Assembly (NCBI GenBank): GCA_003696775.1
Contig: RFFS01000061.1
Span: 1-53,092 of the forward strand
Length of the DNA stretch: 53,092 nt
Direction: 5' to 3'
DNA from: Calditrichota bacterium
Lineage (GTDB): Bacteria; Calditrichota; Calditrichia; Calditrichales; J004
Shown here: in pieces, positions 35,607 through 44,883 of the stretch
How the letters are laid out: every line of letters begins with the position of its first letter
How positions within the stretch are numbered: position 1 is the stretch's first letter
Notes under the pieces: model-generated
What the model was told of the DNA's origin: nothing
Seen by the model: only the letters and a program-made list of their open reading frames with translations
Databases searched by the model: none
Translations under genes and position numbers: made by a program

Positions 35607-36398
35607 ATGATTCATTTACGCTCCCCCGAAGAAATCGAAAAAATACGAAAAAGCGCCCGGTTGGTCAGCAAAACCCTGGGAGAAATCGCCGCGCGCATTG
35701 AGCCGGGTGTAACCACTCTGGAACTGGACCGGCTGGCGGAAACCTATATCCGCGATCACGGCGCCGCGCCGGCGTTTAAAGGATATAACGGCTTCCCCTA
35801 TACACTGTGCATGTCGCGCAATGAGGAAATTGTGCATGGTTTTCCCTCCAACAAACCGTTGCGGGAAGGCGATATCATATCCGTGGATTGCGGCGTGAAA
35901 TGGGACGGCTATCATGGGGATCATGCCTACACTTTTGTTGTAGGGCATGTACCCTTGCCGGTTCTGAAGTTATTACAGGTGACCAAGGCCTGTCTGGACG
36001 CGGGCATCAGGGAAATGCGCACGGGGAATAAGATCGGTGATGTATCGCATCGCATACAGGAAATGGCCGAAGCCCACGGCTACGGTGTGGTGCGCGAACT
36101 GGTGGGGCACGGTGTGGGCCGTGACCTGCACGAAGAGCCGCAGGTTCCCAATTACGGGCGGCCGGGCAAGGGGCCGCGTATTCAAAACGGTATGGTGTTG
36201 GCCATCGAACCGATGATTAACATGGGCACGGCCCGGGTGTTGCAATTGGATGACGGCTGGACCGTGATCACCGCTGATCGGCAACCTTCGGCCCACTTCG
36301 AACATGATGTGGCCGTGGTCAACGGGCAACCCGAGGTACTCTCTACATTTGAATATGTGGAAGAAGCCTTACGCAAAAAAGGCGCGGTCATTATTTAA
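35607..36398 (+). CDS. map: Methionine aminopeptidase, type I
   Basis: A 263-residue enzyme that removes the initiator Met from nascent proteins. The five metal ligands are all visible: two Asp in ISVDCGVKWDGYHGDHAYTF, His in VGHGVGRDLHEEP, Glu in AIEPMINMG and Glu in AHFEHDVAV. Length is standard for type Ia without an N-terminal zinc finger. It sits between rpoN and the HAD phosphatase in a same-strand run; map is often near secY and ribosomal genes elsewhere, which is not the case here. Confidence 0.96.
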   Translation: MIHLRSPEEIEKIRKSARLVSKTLGEIAARIEPGVTTLELDRLAETYIRDHGAAPAFKGYNGFPYTLCMSRNEEIVHGFPSNKPLREGDIISVDCGVKWDGYHGDHAYTFVVGHVPLPVLKLLQVTKACLDAGIREMRTGNKIGDVSHRIQEMAEAHGYGVVRELVGHGVGRDLHEEPQVPNYGRPGKGPRIQNGMVLAIEPMINMGTARVLQLDDGWTVITADRQPSAHFEHDVAVVNGQPEVLSTFEYVEEALRKKGAVII

Positions 36399-36413
36399 CC
36401 CTGGAAAAACAAT

Positions 36414-36833
36414 ATGAAAATTGCTGTGGATTTTGACGGCACTATTGTGGAACATAAATACCCGGAAATCGGCAAACCCATTCTGTTTGCCTTTGAAGCC
36501 CTAAAAGAACTGAATCGCAGGGGGCATAAGCTGATATTGTGGACCTATCGCAGTGGCAGGGAACTGGATGAAGCCGTGGCTTTTTGCCGGGAAAAGGGCG
36601 TCGAATTTTATGCCGTCAATAAAAGTCATCCGGATGAGGTGTTTGACCCGGAAGAAATGAGCCGTAAAATTGACGCCGAATTGTTTATAGATGACCGTAA
36701 CCTTGGCGGCTTCCCGGGATGGGCGGCCATCCTGCATGAATTACATCCGGAAGATTTTGCCGTGGATACTGGCGCATCCGAAGGGGTGTTGGGGCGGCTG
36801 AAACAAGCCTGGCGGGAAATCACCCGCCCGTAG
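36414..36833 (+). CDS. HAD-superfamily phosphatase, BT0820-like
   Basis: A 139-residue small HAD protein without cap domain. MKIAVDFDGTIVEH gives motif I (Asp5, Asp7), ILWTYRSG motif II, and FIDDRNLGGFPGW motif IV with the metal Asp pair. The closest type I recall is the small soluble Bacteroides protein BT0820, a low-molecular-weight HAD phosphatase with unknown physiological substrate. It follows map by 15 bases and its last 14 bases overlap the convergent STAS gene. Confidence 0.82.
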   Translation: MKIAVDFDGTIVEHKYPEIGKPILFAFEALKELNRRGHKLILWTYRSGRELDEAVAFCREKGVEFYAVNKSHPDEVFDPEEMSRKIDAELFIDDRNLGGFPGWAAILHELHPEDFAVDTGASEGVLGRLKQAWREITRP

Positions 36834-37179
36834 GCCCGTTTAGGGCAAAGGCCTCCAGCGCGCTTTCACTGCTGTTGTGTATTTCAATGATTTCATTGAG
36901 TTTGGTGATGTCGAAGACCTTGCGGACACTGGCGTTTACCGATGTGAGTTTCACATCGCCCTTTTTCTCGCGCACCAAGCGCATGGCCCGTATAATCCCG
37001 CCAATCCCAAGGCTGCTTATCATGCTGACGTTTTTAAGATCAAGGATGATTTTGGGGCCGTTCTTTTCCACAACCGACATCACATAGCTGTTCAGTTTAT
37101 CCATATCTTCCTTATGGGCCAGGTTGCCCTTTACAGACAGAATGGTCACATCTCCTTTTTGATTTTCAACAAAATGCAC
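36820..37179 (-). CDS. STAS-domain protein (anti-sigma-factor antagonist type)
   Basis: A 119-residue single STAS domain. GPKIILDLKNVSMISSLGIGGIIRAMR has the conserved strand, the phosphorylatable Ser region and the helix-start glycine pattern of SpoIIAA/RsbV. In that family the unphosphorylated form binds an anti-sigma kinase and frees a sigma factor, or tunes other partner-switch targets. No RsbW-like kinase or PP2C phosphatase gene is in the window, so its partner is elsewhere. It ends inside the 3' end of the HAD gene (14-base overlap of convergent genes). Confidence 0.88.
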   Translation of the reverse strand: MHFVENQKGDVTILSVKGNLAHKEDMDKLNSYVMSVVEKNGPKIILDLKNVSMISSLGIGGIIRAMRLVREKKGDVKLTSVNASVRKVFDITKLNEIIEIHNSSESALEAFALNGPTGG

Positions 37180-37389
37180 GGTCTTCTCCCGCAGGTTTTA
37201 ATGGTGTATCAAATTGTAGTTGAGGAATAAAATATCTTTCGTCCATTTTTGTGAAAGATCGAGCATTAAAAACGGAATTCTTTAAAAAGAGACGGCTTTC
37301 TGAAAAAGTGTTAAATGACTGATGTACAATCAAACCATTTCATAACACGGCTTAATCCCTGCCGGGGACTCAAAACATCCTGAGGGCCC
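37180..37389. other. Intergenic spacer upstream of the STAS gene
   Basis: A 210-base spacer between two leftward genes. It holds the STAS promoter and probably the end of the amidotransferase transcript. The 12-bp palindrome TGAGGGCCCTCA (37381-37392) includes the amidotransferase stop codon but has no T tract, so I do not call it a terminator. Nothing else is visible. Confidence 0.35.
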
Positions 37390-38091
37390 TCAATTGTTGC
37401 CGGGCAGGTCTAACCAGCCGTGGATCAGATTCCGGACCACGGAGATGTAGGCTGCTTCCAGACGGAGAAAATCCCGGCTCTGTACGTGTTTCATCCAGGG
37501 TTCCTTTTCTTTCCAAAGGTCAAACAGCGTCCGGGTCATTTCCGGATGTCCCTGAAAACCGTACGCCCGAGCGCCGACTCGGATAATCTGCACGCGACAG
37601 GAAGTGCCTTCTCCCAAAACACGGATATTCTCATTTGGCAGAACGGTTTCGCCGTGTAAATGAAAAATGGGAAACGAAGCGTCCAAACGGCTTGTAACGG
37701 GGTCTTCCCGTCCATCAGCGTTTAAATGAACACGCCAGGGGGCGCCCTGCTCATCCAGGCAGCCGGTCTCTTTTTGGGGGGCGCGTATTACCTGCCCGCC
37801 CGCCGCCCGGCCCAGTAATTGCATGCCCAGGCAAATACCGAGGTACGGTTTGCCTGCTTCGAGCACCGTTTCGGTAAAAGCACGCATGCGGCGCATTTTC
37901 GGGGTATCGTCATTGGCGCTGTCCGGGCCGCCCATAACAATGCATCCATCAAAGCTGTCGGGTTCAGGCGTCTCCAACAATTTGCTCAAATCGTAAAAAG
38001 AAAGACGGCAGCCCGCTTCCCGCAAGAGGTGTAAAAAACGCCCCGGGCCTTCATGAGGCACGTGTTGTATGATCGCAATGTGCTTATTCAT
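37390..38091 (-). CDS. Class I glutamine amidotransferase domain protein
   Basis: A 233-residue GATase1 protein, GMP-synthase-like. The nucleophile Cys is in YLGICLGMQLLGRA, and His/Glu of the triad in YGFQGHPEMT. FHLHGETVLP resembles the stand-alone amidotransferases (YgaL/GuaA-like, COG0518) rather than a known biosynthetic subunit. The acceptor partner is unknown. Its start overlaps the metallo-beta-lactamase-fold gene by eight bases, indicating one transcript. Confidence 0.85.
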   Translation of the reverse strand: MNKHIAIIQHVPHEGPGRFLHLLREAGCRLSFYDLSKLLETPEPDSFDGCIVMGGPDSANDDTPKMRRMRAFTETVLEAGKPYLGICLGMQLLGRAAGGQVIRAPQKETGCLDEQGAPWRVHLNADGREDPVTSRLDASFPIFHLHGETVLPNENIRVLGEGTSCRVQIIRVGARAYGFQGHPEMTRTLFDLWKEKEPWMKHVQSRDFLRLEAAYISVVRNLIHGWLDLPGNN

Positions 38092-38986
38092 CGGATTTCA
38101 CCTTTTGCCAAATACGCTGATCGTGCGCCGGGACAATCTGTAATGCCGGGTCCTGTTGCAGCCATTGATGCATCACATCGATCATCCGCCGCACCTGTTC
38201 GGGGTCTTCATCCGCCAACATGCGGGACAACCATGCCTTTTCATGGTTTTGAGTAATCTGGTCATAATTCCAGACCACATCGCCGGGGAAAAAATAACGC
38301 CGGCCGTTCTCCGCGCGTACATACATCCCCACGGAGCCGGGCGTGTGACCGCCCATCCATACCCATACCACGCTGCTGTCGCCATATAGGTCGTAACTGG
38401 AATGGAAACCGTGAAAGTCTTTTTGTTCAAAAGGGATGAACCGCCAGCGGGTCGAGGCCAGGCCTGTTTGTGACTTAAAAACCCTGGGTGGTCCGGAATG
38501 GAGAATGAAATTTCTTTCTTCCCTGGCAACCCAAACTTCCAAATCGGGGAAATCCGGCAAGCCGGAAGCATGATCCCAGTGGCTGTGGCTTAAATAGATA
38601 CGGTTCGGGCGGGGCAGGGTGCTGTCGGCCTTCAACTGATCAAAAACACTGACTCCTTTTTCATATCGAAAAAGAGGAGCGGCCCACCAGGGCATTTCCG
38701 CGTCAAATTGTTCGTCGATCTGCCTGCCCAGTCCGCTATCGAATAAAAAGGCATCCCGGCCGTGTTGCACCAAAACGGCGCCATAAATCAGGTGATATGT
38801 TTGTATTAACGACCCGCCTTCGATAGTAAAAGCCTCGCGGGTTGTGCCCCGGCCGGTTTCCAGCAACCATAAACGTACGGCGCTGCCATCACCCGCGTAA
38901 AGGGGTAGGGAAAGCGGGATGAGTATAAACAGGAAAATGATAAATTGATAAACAGGCATGATGAGTTTCCGGTTAGAATTGCGCAA
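38084..38986 (-). CDS. Exported metallo-beta-lactamase-fold hydrolase
   Basis: A 300-residue protein with a signal peptide (start MRNSNRKLIMPVY or, nine residues in, MPVYQFIIFLFILIPLSLPLYAG). The zinc motif SHSHWDHASGLPDF is the HxHxDH signature. GGHTPGSVGMYVRAENGRRYFFPGDVVW and the C-terminal VPAHDQRIW supply the remaining ligands. The order resembles quorum-quenching lactonases and related hydrolases, but the class is broad and the substrate cannot be inferred. It is divergent from queD and coupled to the amidotransferase gene. Confidence 0.87.
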   Translation of the reverse strand: MRNSNRKLIMPVYQFIIFLFILIPLSLPLYAGDGSAVRLWLLETGRGTTREAFTIEGGSLIQTYHLIYGAVLVQHGRDAFLFDSGLGRQIDEQFDAEMPWWAAPLFRYEKGVSVFDQLKADSTLPRPNRIYLSHSHWDHASGLPDFPDLEVWVAREERNFILHSGPPRVFKSQTGLASTRWRFIPFEQKDFHGFHSSYDLYGDSSVVWVWMGGHTPGSVGMYVRAENGRRYFFPGDVVWNYDQITQNHEKAWLSRMLADEDPEQVRRMIDVMHQWLQQDPALQIVPAHDQRIWQKVKSDE

Positions 38987-39066
38987 ACCAAAAAGTAATC
39001 ATAATCTGCCCGTGATAAAAGTGATTTTGCCCCGGGCGGCTAAATTCCCTAAATTCAACGCCCTTG

Positions 39067-39072
39067 TATAAT
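39067..39072 (+). promoter_or_regulatory. TATAAT -10 box ahead of queD
   Basis: A perfect -10 hexamer in TTGTATAATCGG, 12 bases before the queD ATG. There is no good -35 box at the right distance, and the leader would be very short. Moderate support only. Confidence 0.4.
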
Positions 39073-39083
39073 CGGAAAAGAAA

Positions 39084-39449
39084 ATGTTTAGATTATCTAC
39101 GCAAAAAATGATATCGGCCTCGCATATACTGCGCGAATATGACGGTCCCTGCGGACGTTTACATGGCCATAACTGGTATGTTAAAATGGATGTAACAGCC
39201 GGTGAAACCGATGCAATCGGTCTGGCTATTGACTTTAAGGAAATGGACGATCTGCTATGGGAAGTGATCGGCCCCATGGATCATGCCCATTTGAATGATA
39301 TCCCGCCCTTTGATCGTATCAACCCGAGTGCGGAAAACCTGGCCCGGGAGATTTACCGCCGCCTGAAACCGCGCCTGCCCGTGTCGGTGCGACTGGAAAA
39401 GATTACGATCTGGGAAACCGATCAGTATTGGGTGGAATACTATGAATGA
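39084..39449 (+). CDS. queD: 6-carboxy-5,6,7,8-tetrahydropterin synthase
   Basis: A 121-residue QueD/PTPS-family enzyme, first of the preQ0 pathway genes here. Zinc His residues are in ISASHIL and RLHGHNW, the catalytic Cys in YDGPCGRLHGHNW, and DFKEMDDLLW plus MDHAHLND carry the conserved acidic and His residues. It converts dihydroneopterin triphosphate to 6-carboxytetrahydropterin. The GTP cyclohydrolase I gene that feeds it is not in the window. queE starts eight bases before its stop. Confidence 0.94.
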   Translation: MFRLSTQKMISASHILREYDGPCGRLHGHNWYVKMDVTAGETDAIGLAIDFKEMDDLLWEVIGPMDHAHLNDIPPFDRINPSAENLAREIYRRLKPRLPVSVRLEKITIWETDQYWVEYYE

Positions 39450-40101
39450 AATGAAAAAGGGCCGCTTACGCGTCAATGAAATTTTCCATAGCATCCAGGG
39501 GGAGTCACGCCATGCCGGTCGTCCCTGTGTGTTTATCCGTCTGACCTATTGCAATTTACGTTGCAGCTGGTGCGATACGCCTTATTCCTTTTATGAAGGG
39601 GAATGGATGACGCCGGAAAGCATTATGGAACAGGTGGCGGCCTTTCATTGTCCGTTGGTGGAAGTGACCGGTGGTGAACCGTTGATGCAGAAAGAAACGG
39701 GAGCGCTGCTGGCCCGTCTGTGTGACGCGGGTTACGAAGTGTTGCTGGAAACCGGCGGCCACATGGATATTTCCCGGGTTGATGAACGGGTGAAACGCAT
39801 TGTGGATGTTAAATGCCCCGGTAGCGGTGAATCCGGGAAAGTACATTGGGCAAATCTGGCCTGTCTCCGTCCGGATGATGAAGTGAAATTCGTCATCGCC
39901 AGTGATGAAGACTACGACTGGGCGCGTCGTGTTTTGGAAAAATACCGTCCGCAGGAGCGCTGCACCGTGCTTTTTTCCCCTGCCTTCGGCATTATGGATC
40001 ATCAGCACCTCGCCACGCGCATTCTGGAAGACGGACTACCGGTTCGTTTTCAGTTACAAATGCATAAATACATCTGGGCGCCGGAAACCCGCGGCGTGTA
40101 A
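39442..40101 (+). CDS. queE: 7-carboxy-7-deazaguanine synthase (radical SAM)
   Basis: A 219-residue radical-SAM enzyme. The cluster motif is LTYCNLRCSWCDTPY (Cys-x3-Cys-x2-Cys), preceded by VNEIFHSIQGES, the standard QueE start, and followed by VEVTGGEPLMQ with the SAM-binding GGE. It ring-contracts carboxytetrahydropterin to CDG. The gene overlaps queD by eight bases and precedes queF by 21 bases behind AAAGGAATCATC. Confidence 0.95.
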   Translation: MNEMKKGRLRVNEIFHSIQGESRHAGRPCVFIRLTYCNLRCSWCDTPYSFYEGEWMTPESIMEQVAAFHCPLVEVTGGEPLMQKETGALLARLCDAGYEVLLETGGHMDISRVDERVKRIVDVKCPGSGESGKVHWANLACLRPDDEVKFVIASDEDYDWARRVLEKYRPQERCTVLFSPAFGIMDHQHLATRILEDGLPVRFQLQMHKYIWAPETRGV

Positions 40102-40122
40102 CAATAAATAAAAGGAATCATC

Positions 40123-40479
40123 ATGGCTCAAATAGACGTTTTTGAAAATGCTTATCCCGAGCGCATATATAATATTGTGCATGTAAATGAAGAATTCACT
40201 TCGGTATGTCCCAAAACCGGCTTGCCGGATTTCGGTACTATCACCATCGATTATATTCCAGGAAAACTTTGTCTGGAACTGAAATCGCTCAAATATTACT
40301 TCCTGGAATACCGTAATAAAGGCGTTTTCTATGAAAAATTGGTGAACGATATTCTGGACGATCTGGTGAAAGCCTGCCAACCGCGTTCCATGACCGTAAT
40401 CGGCGAATTTACCACACGCGGCGGGATGCATTCCACCGTCACGGCGGTTTATAAGCCGGAGGATAAGCGTGAAGACTAA
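40123..40479 (+). CDS. queF: NADPH-dependent 7-cyano-7-deazaguanine reductase
   Basis: A 118-residue unimodular QueF. The catalytic Cys is in [13 protein letters not shown], the QueF substrate loop in [20 protein letters not shown], and [10 protein letters not shown] is the C-terminal block. It reduces the nitrile of preQ0 to the aminomethyl of preQ1, which commits this pathway to queuosine rather than to archaeosine or to 7-deazaguanine DNA modification only. Short even for the unimodular type, with no sign of truncation. It overlaps queC by 11 bases. Confidence 0.95.
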   Translation: MAQIDVFENAYPERIYNIVHVNEEFTSVCPKTGLPDFGTITIDYIPGKLCLELKSLKYYFLEYRNKGVFYEKLVNDILDDLVKACQPRSMTVIGEFTTRGGMHSTVTAVYKPEDKRED

Positions 40480-41164
40480 AGCGGTTGTGCTGGTATCCGG
40501 CGGTATGGATAGTTGCGTGACCGCCGCCATCGCCGCGGAAAAGCATACACTGGCATTTTTGCATCTCAATTACGGACAACGCACCGAAAAAAGAGAAGCA
40601 CAGGCTTTCCACGCCATCGCCGATCATTATCAGGTAAAGGAACGCCTTGAGGTGGATGCCCGCTTTTTCAACACCATCGGCGGCAGCAGTTTAACCGACC
40701 CTAACATACCTGTCAAACAGGCCGATCTGGAATTTGAGGGCATACCGGACAGCTATGTGCCGTTCCGTAACGCCAATATTTTAGCCATAGCCACCAGTTA
40801 TGCCGAAGTGATCGGCGCGGCGCATATTTACATCGGTGCCGTGGAAGAAGATTCGTCAGGTTATCCCGATTGCCGGGAAGCTTTTTACGAGGCATACAAC
40901 AAGGTGATCGATATCGGTACCCGTCCCGAAACCCGGATACGTATCGAAACACCGCTTATTCATATGAAAAAGGCGGAGATTATTCAAAAAGGTATGGCGC
41001 TGGAGGCTCCGTTGCATCTTTCCTGGTCCTGCTATCAGGACAGTGAAATTGCCTGCGGTGTATGCGACAGTTGTGCCCTGCGCTTACGGGGATTTGCCGC
41101 CGCCGGTCTGGAAGACCCCATTCCGTACCGCATCCGCCCGGATTATGACTCTTCCGGCGGGTGA
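40469..41164 (+). CDS. queC: 7-cyano-7-deazaguanine (preQ0) synthase
   Basis: A 231-residue PP-loop ATPase that turns CDG into preQ0 with ammonia and [13 protein letters not shown] is the PP-loop; [19 protein letters not shown] holds the zinc Cys set. It starts at GTG (40469) inside queF, with GGAGG just upstream in GCCGGAGGATAAGC, which decides the start. Its stop lies 22 bases inside the convergent gene on the other strand. Last gene of queD-queE-queF-queC. Confidence 0.95.
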   Translation: MKTKAVVLVSGGMDSCVTAAIAAEKHTLAFLHLNYGQRTEKREAQAFHAIADHYQVKERLEVDARFFNTIGGSSLTDPNIPVKQADLEFEGIPDSYVPFRNANILAIATSYAEVIGAAHIYIGAVEEDSSGYPDCREAFYEAYNKVIDIGTRPETRIRIETPLIHMKKAEIIQKGMALEAPLHLSWSCYQDSEIACGVCDSCALRLRGFAAAGLEDPIPYRIRPDYDSSGG

Positions 41165-41844
41165 AAGAGGTATTCCAGGTTAGCCAGACTCGTTTCTATG
41201 GAAAAGGGGAGTTCCTTGGCGAAGACGTCGAGAACAACCAGGGCGTTGAGATTGGCGTCTTTATCCACCACGCACCGCATGCGCGCCGCCAGGCCGTTGT
41301 TCACCTGCTGAATTTCTTTATATCCCGCCATCAGTCCTTCCAGTTGCAAATCGGGCATCTTACCTTTTTTATATTCAAAATATTGCCCCAGTAAATAGGT
41401 GCTTACGGAACGGAATACCGTCTCTTCCACGGAAGCAAAAGGCAAATGAAAACGCACCATGGGACGCAGGCGATCCAGTACCGGGCAACCGCTGGTCACC
41501 ATAAAAATTCCCAGCATGGAACTCAATCCGCTTTGCAGGGTGGTGTCCTTGCTGTAGGTACGTTGTTCGGTTTCCACCAGCACATTTACTTTTTGGAAAG
41601 AAAACATTTCCGAAAAGCGGGGGATCACCGTGCTGAGTTTAAGGGCCAGCGGGCATTCGGTGTGTTCGGCGGGGTCCAGAGGGCAATTGGTACATTGATG
41701 ATGCTCCAGCTTGGTCCAGTCCGATGGTTTAACCTGATCGGTTTCCAACATAAGAGTGTCGCGATTCAGGCGAATGGTGTAGGTTGCGCGTGTTCCGTCG
41801 TCAAACATAAAATAATAGGTGATGATGAATGCCTTATCGCTCAT
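41143..41844 (-). CDS. Unknown protein with Cys cluster (DUF-type)
   Basis: A 233-residue soluble protein. The ATG at 41844 has GGAG six bases upstream (AACGGAGTGTTTATG) and is preferred over the track start 18 codons earlier. [22 protein letters not shown] opens with two strands; [19 protein letters not shown] holds a compact Cys set that could bind metal. I believe related proteins are filed as a domain of unknown function (possibly DUF6901), but I am not certain. No TM helix or signal. Convergent with queC, overlapping by 22 bases; it follows the REC-DHp-REC gene on the same strand. Confidence 0.72.
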   Translation of the reverse strand: MSDKAFIITYYFMFDDGTRATYTIRLNRDTLMLETDQVKPSDWTKLEHHQCTNCPLDPAEHTECPLALKLSTVIPRFSEMFSFQKVNVLVETEQRTYSKDTTLQSGLSSMLGIFMVTSGCPVLDRLRPMVRFHLPFASVEETVFRSVSTYLLGQYFEYKKGKMPDLQLEGLMAGYKEIQQVNNGLAARMRCVVDKDANLNALVVLDVFAKELPFSIETSLANLEYLFHPPEES

Positions 41845-41930
41845 AAACACTCCGTTATTAATGATTTTTAAACAAGCATAGGGTATATAGTCGTTCAACA
41901 GTTTTAAAAAAAAAGTTTTGAAGCCGAAAA

Positions 41931-43025
41931 TCAGGCCACCGCTTCCAATTCCTTAATCGAGTCGATCAGTTTACGTATATCCACCGGTTTACCAAGGATG
42001 GGCGTGTTGTCTCCGGCGATATGGCGGAGCTGATCTTCCACTTCGTAACCGGTTAAAAAGATAAAAGGGGTTTCAATACCCATAGCCCGGACTTGCTCAT
42101 AAAATTGCGGTCCGCTTAATTCCGGCATGGACACATCGCTGATGATATGACTGAAGGTATGGGTTTTAAGCAGTTCAAGGGCGCGCAGCGGATTGGTCAC
42201 GGCGGTATTGGGTATATCGCTTACCCGCAGCATTTCGGAAATGGTTTCCACGATGATCTGTTCATCATCCACCAACAGGATGTTGAGCGCCGCTTCGCGT
42301 GCCGGTTTATTTTGTTTTTGGATTTCCAGTATGTGGGTATCGAGGTAGCTTTTTTTAGATAGACCGGTTATGTCGCGCAGGTTGTCCGTTAGTTGCGCTA
42401 TGCGTTGCACCATGTCATCCATTTTATCAAGATATTTTTCCGCGGAGATGCCGGATCGAACCAGTTCCATGTAATTGGATAAGGCCTGCAGAGGCTGCGA
42501 AAATTCATGTGCTACCGCGCCGGCCAATTCACGGACACTTTTCAGGTTTTCCACTTCAATCAGCTTTTTTTGGTTGGCCCGTATTTCCTTCAATGCCAGT
42601 GTCAGTTCATCCTGTAGGTCCATCAACTGTTGCTGGTTCTTTTTACGTTCTATGGCGTAACGCAGGGAGCGTTCCAGCAGCGAGCCGTTGATCTGCCCTT
42701 TTACCATATAATCGGAGGCGCCGGCGGCCATTACCTGCAGGTCGGTTTCACGATCGGCGGTACGGGTGAGAACAATCACCGGTGTCATGCAAAATTTGGC
42801 GGCGGATTCCTCCAAAAAGTTGATGGCGGTATGGTCGGTATCAATCTGAAAATCGAGCAGACATAAATCATATTGTTGATCCTGGTACGCTTCCAGCCCC
42901 TTCTGATAGTCCGTTACCCGTTTCAGTTCAAAGGTTACATCCAGGTCTTGCAGGATATCCTTGGTGATAATAAAATCGCTTTTCTTATTTTCAATCAGCA
43001 GTGCGTAATAGGTATGCGTGGACAT
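41931..43025 (-). CDS. REC-DHp-REC signalling protein lacking a kinase ATPase domain
   Basis: A 364-residue protein from the ATG at 43025, which has a GGGAAG site; the track start 58 codons earlier runs into the channel gene region and is unlikely. Receiver 1 spans about 5-125 with Asp58 (DLCLLDFQID). Residues 130-170 are a coiled coil, followed by a DHp helix pair with His173 in GAVAHEFSQPLQALSNY. Receiver 2 spans about 246-364 with acidic DDE at 253-255, Asp297 (IISDVSMPELSG) and Lys346 (ILGKPVD). No N or G boxes exist between DHp and receiver 2, so it cannot bind ATP like a kinase. An internal phosphorelay shuttle is one reading. Confidence 0.88.
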   Translation of the reverse strand: MSTHTYYALLIENKKSDFIITKDILQDLDVTFELKRVTDYQKGLEAYQDQQYDLCLLDFQIDTDHTAINFLEESAAKFCMTPVIVLTRTADRETDLQVMAAGASDYMVKGQINGSLLERSLRYAIERKKNQQQLMDLQDELTLALKEIRANQKKLIEVENLKSVRELAGAVAHEFSQPLQALSNYMELVRSGISAEKYLDKMDDMVQRIAQLTDNLRDITGLSKKSYLDTHILEIQKQNKPAREAALNILLVDDEQIIVETISEMLRVSDIPNTAVTNPLRALELLKTHTFSHIISDVSMPELSGPQFYEQVRAMGIETPFIFLTGYEVEDQLRHIAGDNTPILGKPVDIRKLIDSIKELEAVA

Positions 43026-43122
43026 AACTTCCCTGTTATTTAATGTAAAATGATAATCGGCGAAGGGGGGAACGGCCTTACCCGTTCGGTGAAAAATGGC
43101 CGGGATCAGGCCGATATGGGGG

Positions 43123-44844
43123 TTAATGTAACATCTTTTTAAACAGGGATTTCGGCTTGCCTCCGTCTTTGTAAAAAGTGTTGAGGAACAAATGCTCACT
43201 TTCCACGGTGCCGATTAAAATTATTTCCTTGTCTTTATGCAGCCGCGTATCCGCCGGCGGGTTGATCTCAATTTTACCGTTATCTTCAATGCCTATAACG
43301 GAAAGTCCGTAATCCTTTCGAAGAGTGGTTTGGGCCAAAGTACGTCCGTGCAGAGCTTCCGGTGTTTTAATGCGGAATACATCCACCCCTTCGGTGATCA
43401 TCATGATATTGCCGCTTTTGAGGTAGTTGAAAATGGATGTGGCGCCGGTGGATGCGTAAGAGATGACAAAGTCGGCGCCGGCGCGGTGCAGCAAGGGGGT
43501 GGCCTGGTCGTGTGTGGCGCGGGCGATGATCTGTATGTCGGGATTGATGGCGCGTGCCAGCGTGGTGATGTAAATATTGCGTTCATCGCTATGGGTGGTG
43601 ATCACCACGGAAGGCGCTTCCTGAAGGCCCAACTTTTTCAGGGTTTCCGGGTCGCGGGCATCGCCGTGAAAAGACGGGTTGCAGCGGGTGATGCGTTCGT
43701 CAATATCCAGCAGGGCATAACGGATACGCCGGCTGTCCAGGAAATGGGCCGTGGCCCGACCGACAACTCCGGCGCCGATAATCAATACCGGTTTGTTAAT
43801 GCTGTTATATATGCAAAAAATTTCGTTGTATTGTTGAATTTGCTCGCGACTGCCGGCCAGAACCAGAGCGGATTGTTCGGTGATGCGTGTTTCGGCCCGG
43901 GCAATCTGAAAACGACCTTTTTCCCAAACCCCCACAACGGTTAGACCGGTTAATGCGCGCAGGTTGGCTTCGCGTACGGTTTTACCGGCCAGTGGCGTTC
44001 CGGAAGCGGTGGCCTCGGCGATGAGCAAATTGTCCATCCGTCCCACCAGATGCGCCAGGGCATCGCCGCCGGAAACACGACGGGCCATGGTTTCTCCCAG
44101 AATTTTTTCCGCTATCAGCACATGGTCGGCGCCGGCCTCTTTTAACAATCTGCCCGCATGCTGGTGTGTGGCGGTGGTTATGACCGGCGTATGTGTATCG
44201 GCCAGACGGATCGCGTGCAACAAGGCCGCGTTGCGTTCATCATGGGCGGTTAAGACCACCAGAGCGGCATGGGCAATGTTGGCGTTTTGGTAGGTGGCCG
44301 GGGCCAATAATGGGCTATGAATCACTTTATAACCCTCATCCACCAGATGCTGGGACTGTTCCATATCCTCGCTAAGGATACAGAAACGCTGGTTGTATGG
44401 CGTAAGCATTTTAATCAGCAAGGCGGTAATTTCATCCATATGGGTAATGATGACATGATTGTCAAAGCTGCGGGCTACTTCCCGGGGGATGCGCGCGGTG
44501 GACTGAAACATCTGTAAAAAAACGAATGGAATGACCACTAAAATGAATCCAATGCCGGTAAGCAGGACGATAACGGTAAATATTTGCCCCGGGAGAGAAC
44601 GGAAGATAATGTCGCCCGTGCCGAGTGTGCTCATAATTTCAAATGTCCAGTAAATGCCGGTAAACCAGTTGTGGCGCATCCCTTCGTATTCGGCAATGAT
44701 GTGGAAGATTAAGGCGTAGAGGCCGATCAGTAAAATGGTTATGCCGACCAGGTTGAGCAGCAATAAGGCGTTTCGGCGGCTGGTTTTTTGTAGCAAAAGA
44801 TTGACGGGCGTTTCCGGAAGGAATTTAAATAATTTGGATTCCAT
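43123..44844 (-). CDS. RCK-type potassium channel (2TM pore, double TrkA_N/TrkA_C)
   Basis: A 573-residue protein from the ATG at 44844; a TTG at 44880 would add 12 residues. TM1 is LLLLNLVGITILLIGLYALIF, the pore helix and filter are in STLGTGDIIFRS, and TM2 is FTVIVLLTGIGFILVVIPFV. Two tandem RCK units follow: the first (DNHVIITHMDEITAL) lacks a Gly-rich loop, the second (VLIIGAGVVGRATAHFL) has an intact GxGxxG, and each has a TrkA_C region. The filter TLGTGD departs from TVGYGD, so K+ selectivity is uncertain. It gates cation flow in response to a nucleotide or ion, by family. Between the ADP-ribosylglycohydrolase and REC-DHp-REC genes. Confidence 0.9.
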   Translation of the reverse strand: MESKLFKFLPETPVNLLLQKTSRRNALLLLNLVGITILLIGLYALIFHIIAEYEGMRHNWFTGIYWTFEIMSTLGTGDIIFRSLPGQIFTVIVLLTGIGFILVVIPFVFLQMFQSTARIPREVARSFDNHVIITHMDEITALLIKMLTPYNQRFCILSEDMEQSQHLVDEGYKVIHSPLLAPATYQNANIAHAALVVLTAHDERNAALLHAIRLADTHTPVITTATHQHAGRLLKEAGADHVLIAEKILGETMARRVSGGDALAHLVGRMDNLLIAEATASGTPLAGKTVREANLRALTGLTVVGVWEKGRFQIARAETRITEQSALVLAGSREQIQQYNEIFCIYNSINKPVLIIGAGVVGRATAHFLDSRRIRYALLDIDERITRCNPSFHGDARDPETLKKLGLQEAPSVVITTHSDERNIYITTLARAINPDIQIIARATHDQATPLLHRAGADFVISYASTGATSIFNYLKSGNIMMITEGVDVFRIKTPEALHGRTLAQTTLRKDYGLSVIGIEDNGKIEINPPADTRLHKDKEIILIGTVESEHLFLNTFYKDGGKPKSLFKKMLH

Positions 44845-44883
44845 AACACCAATATTCGGTCGCTCCCGTGGGAACGTCAATTT

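Noticed and set aside
37381-37392. Palindrome TGAGGGCCCTCA as terminator of the amidotransferase gene
   Set aside because: No loop and no T tract; it contains the stop codon itself.
38987-39083. preQ1 riboswitch ahead of queD
   Set aside because: No preQ1-I or preQ1-II core could be fitted in the 97-base spacer.
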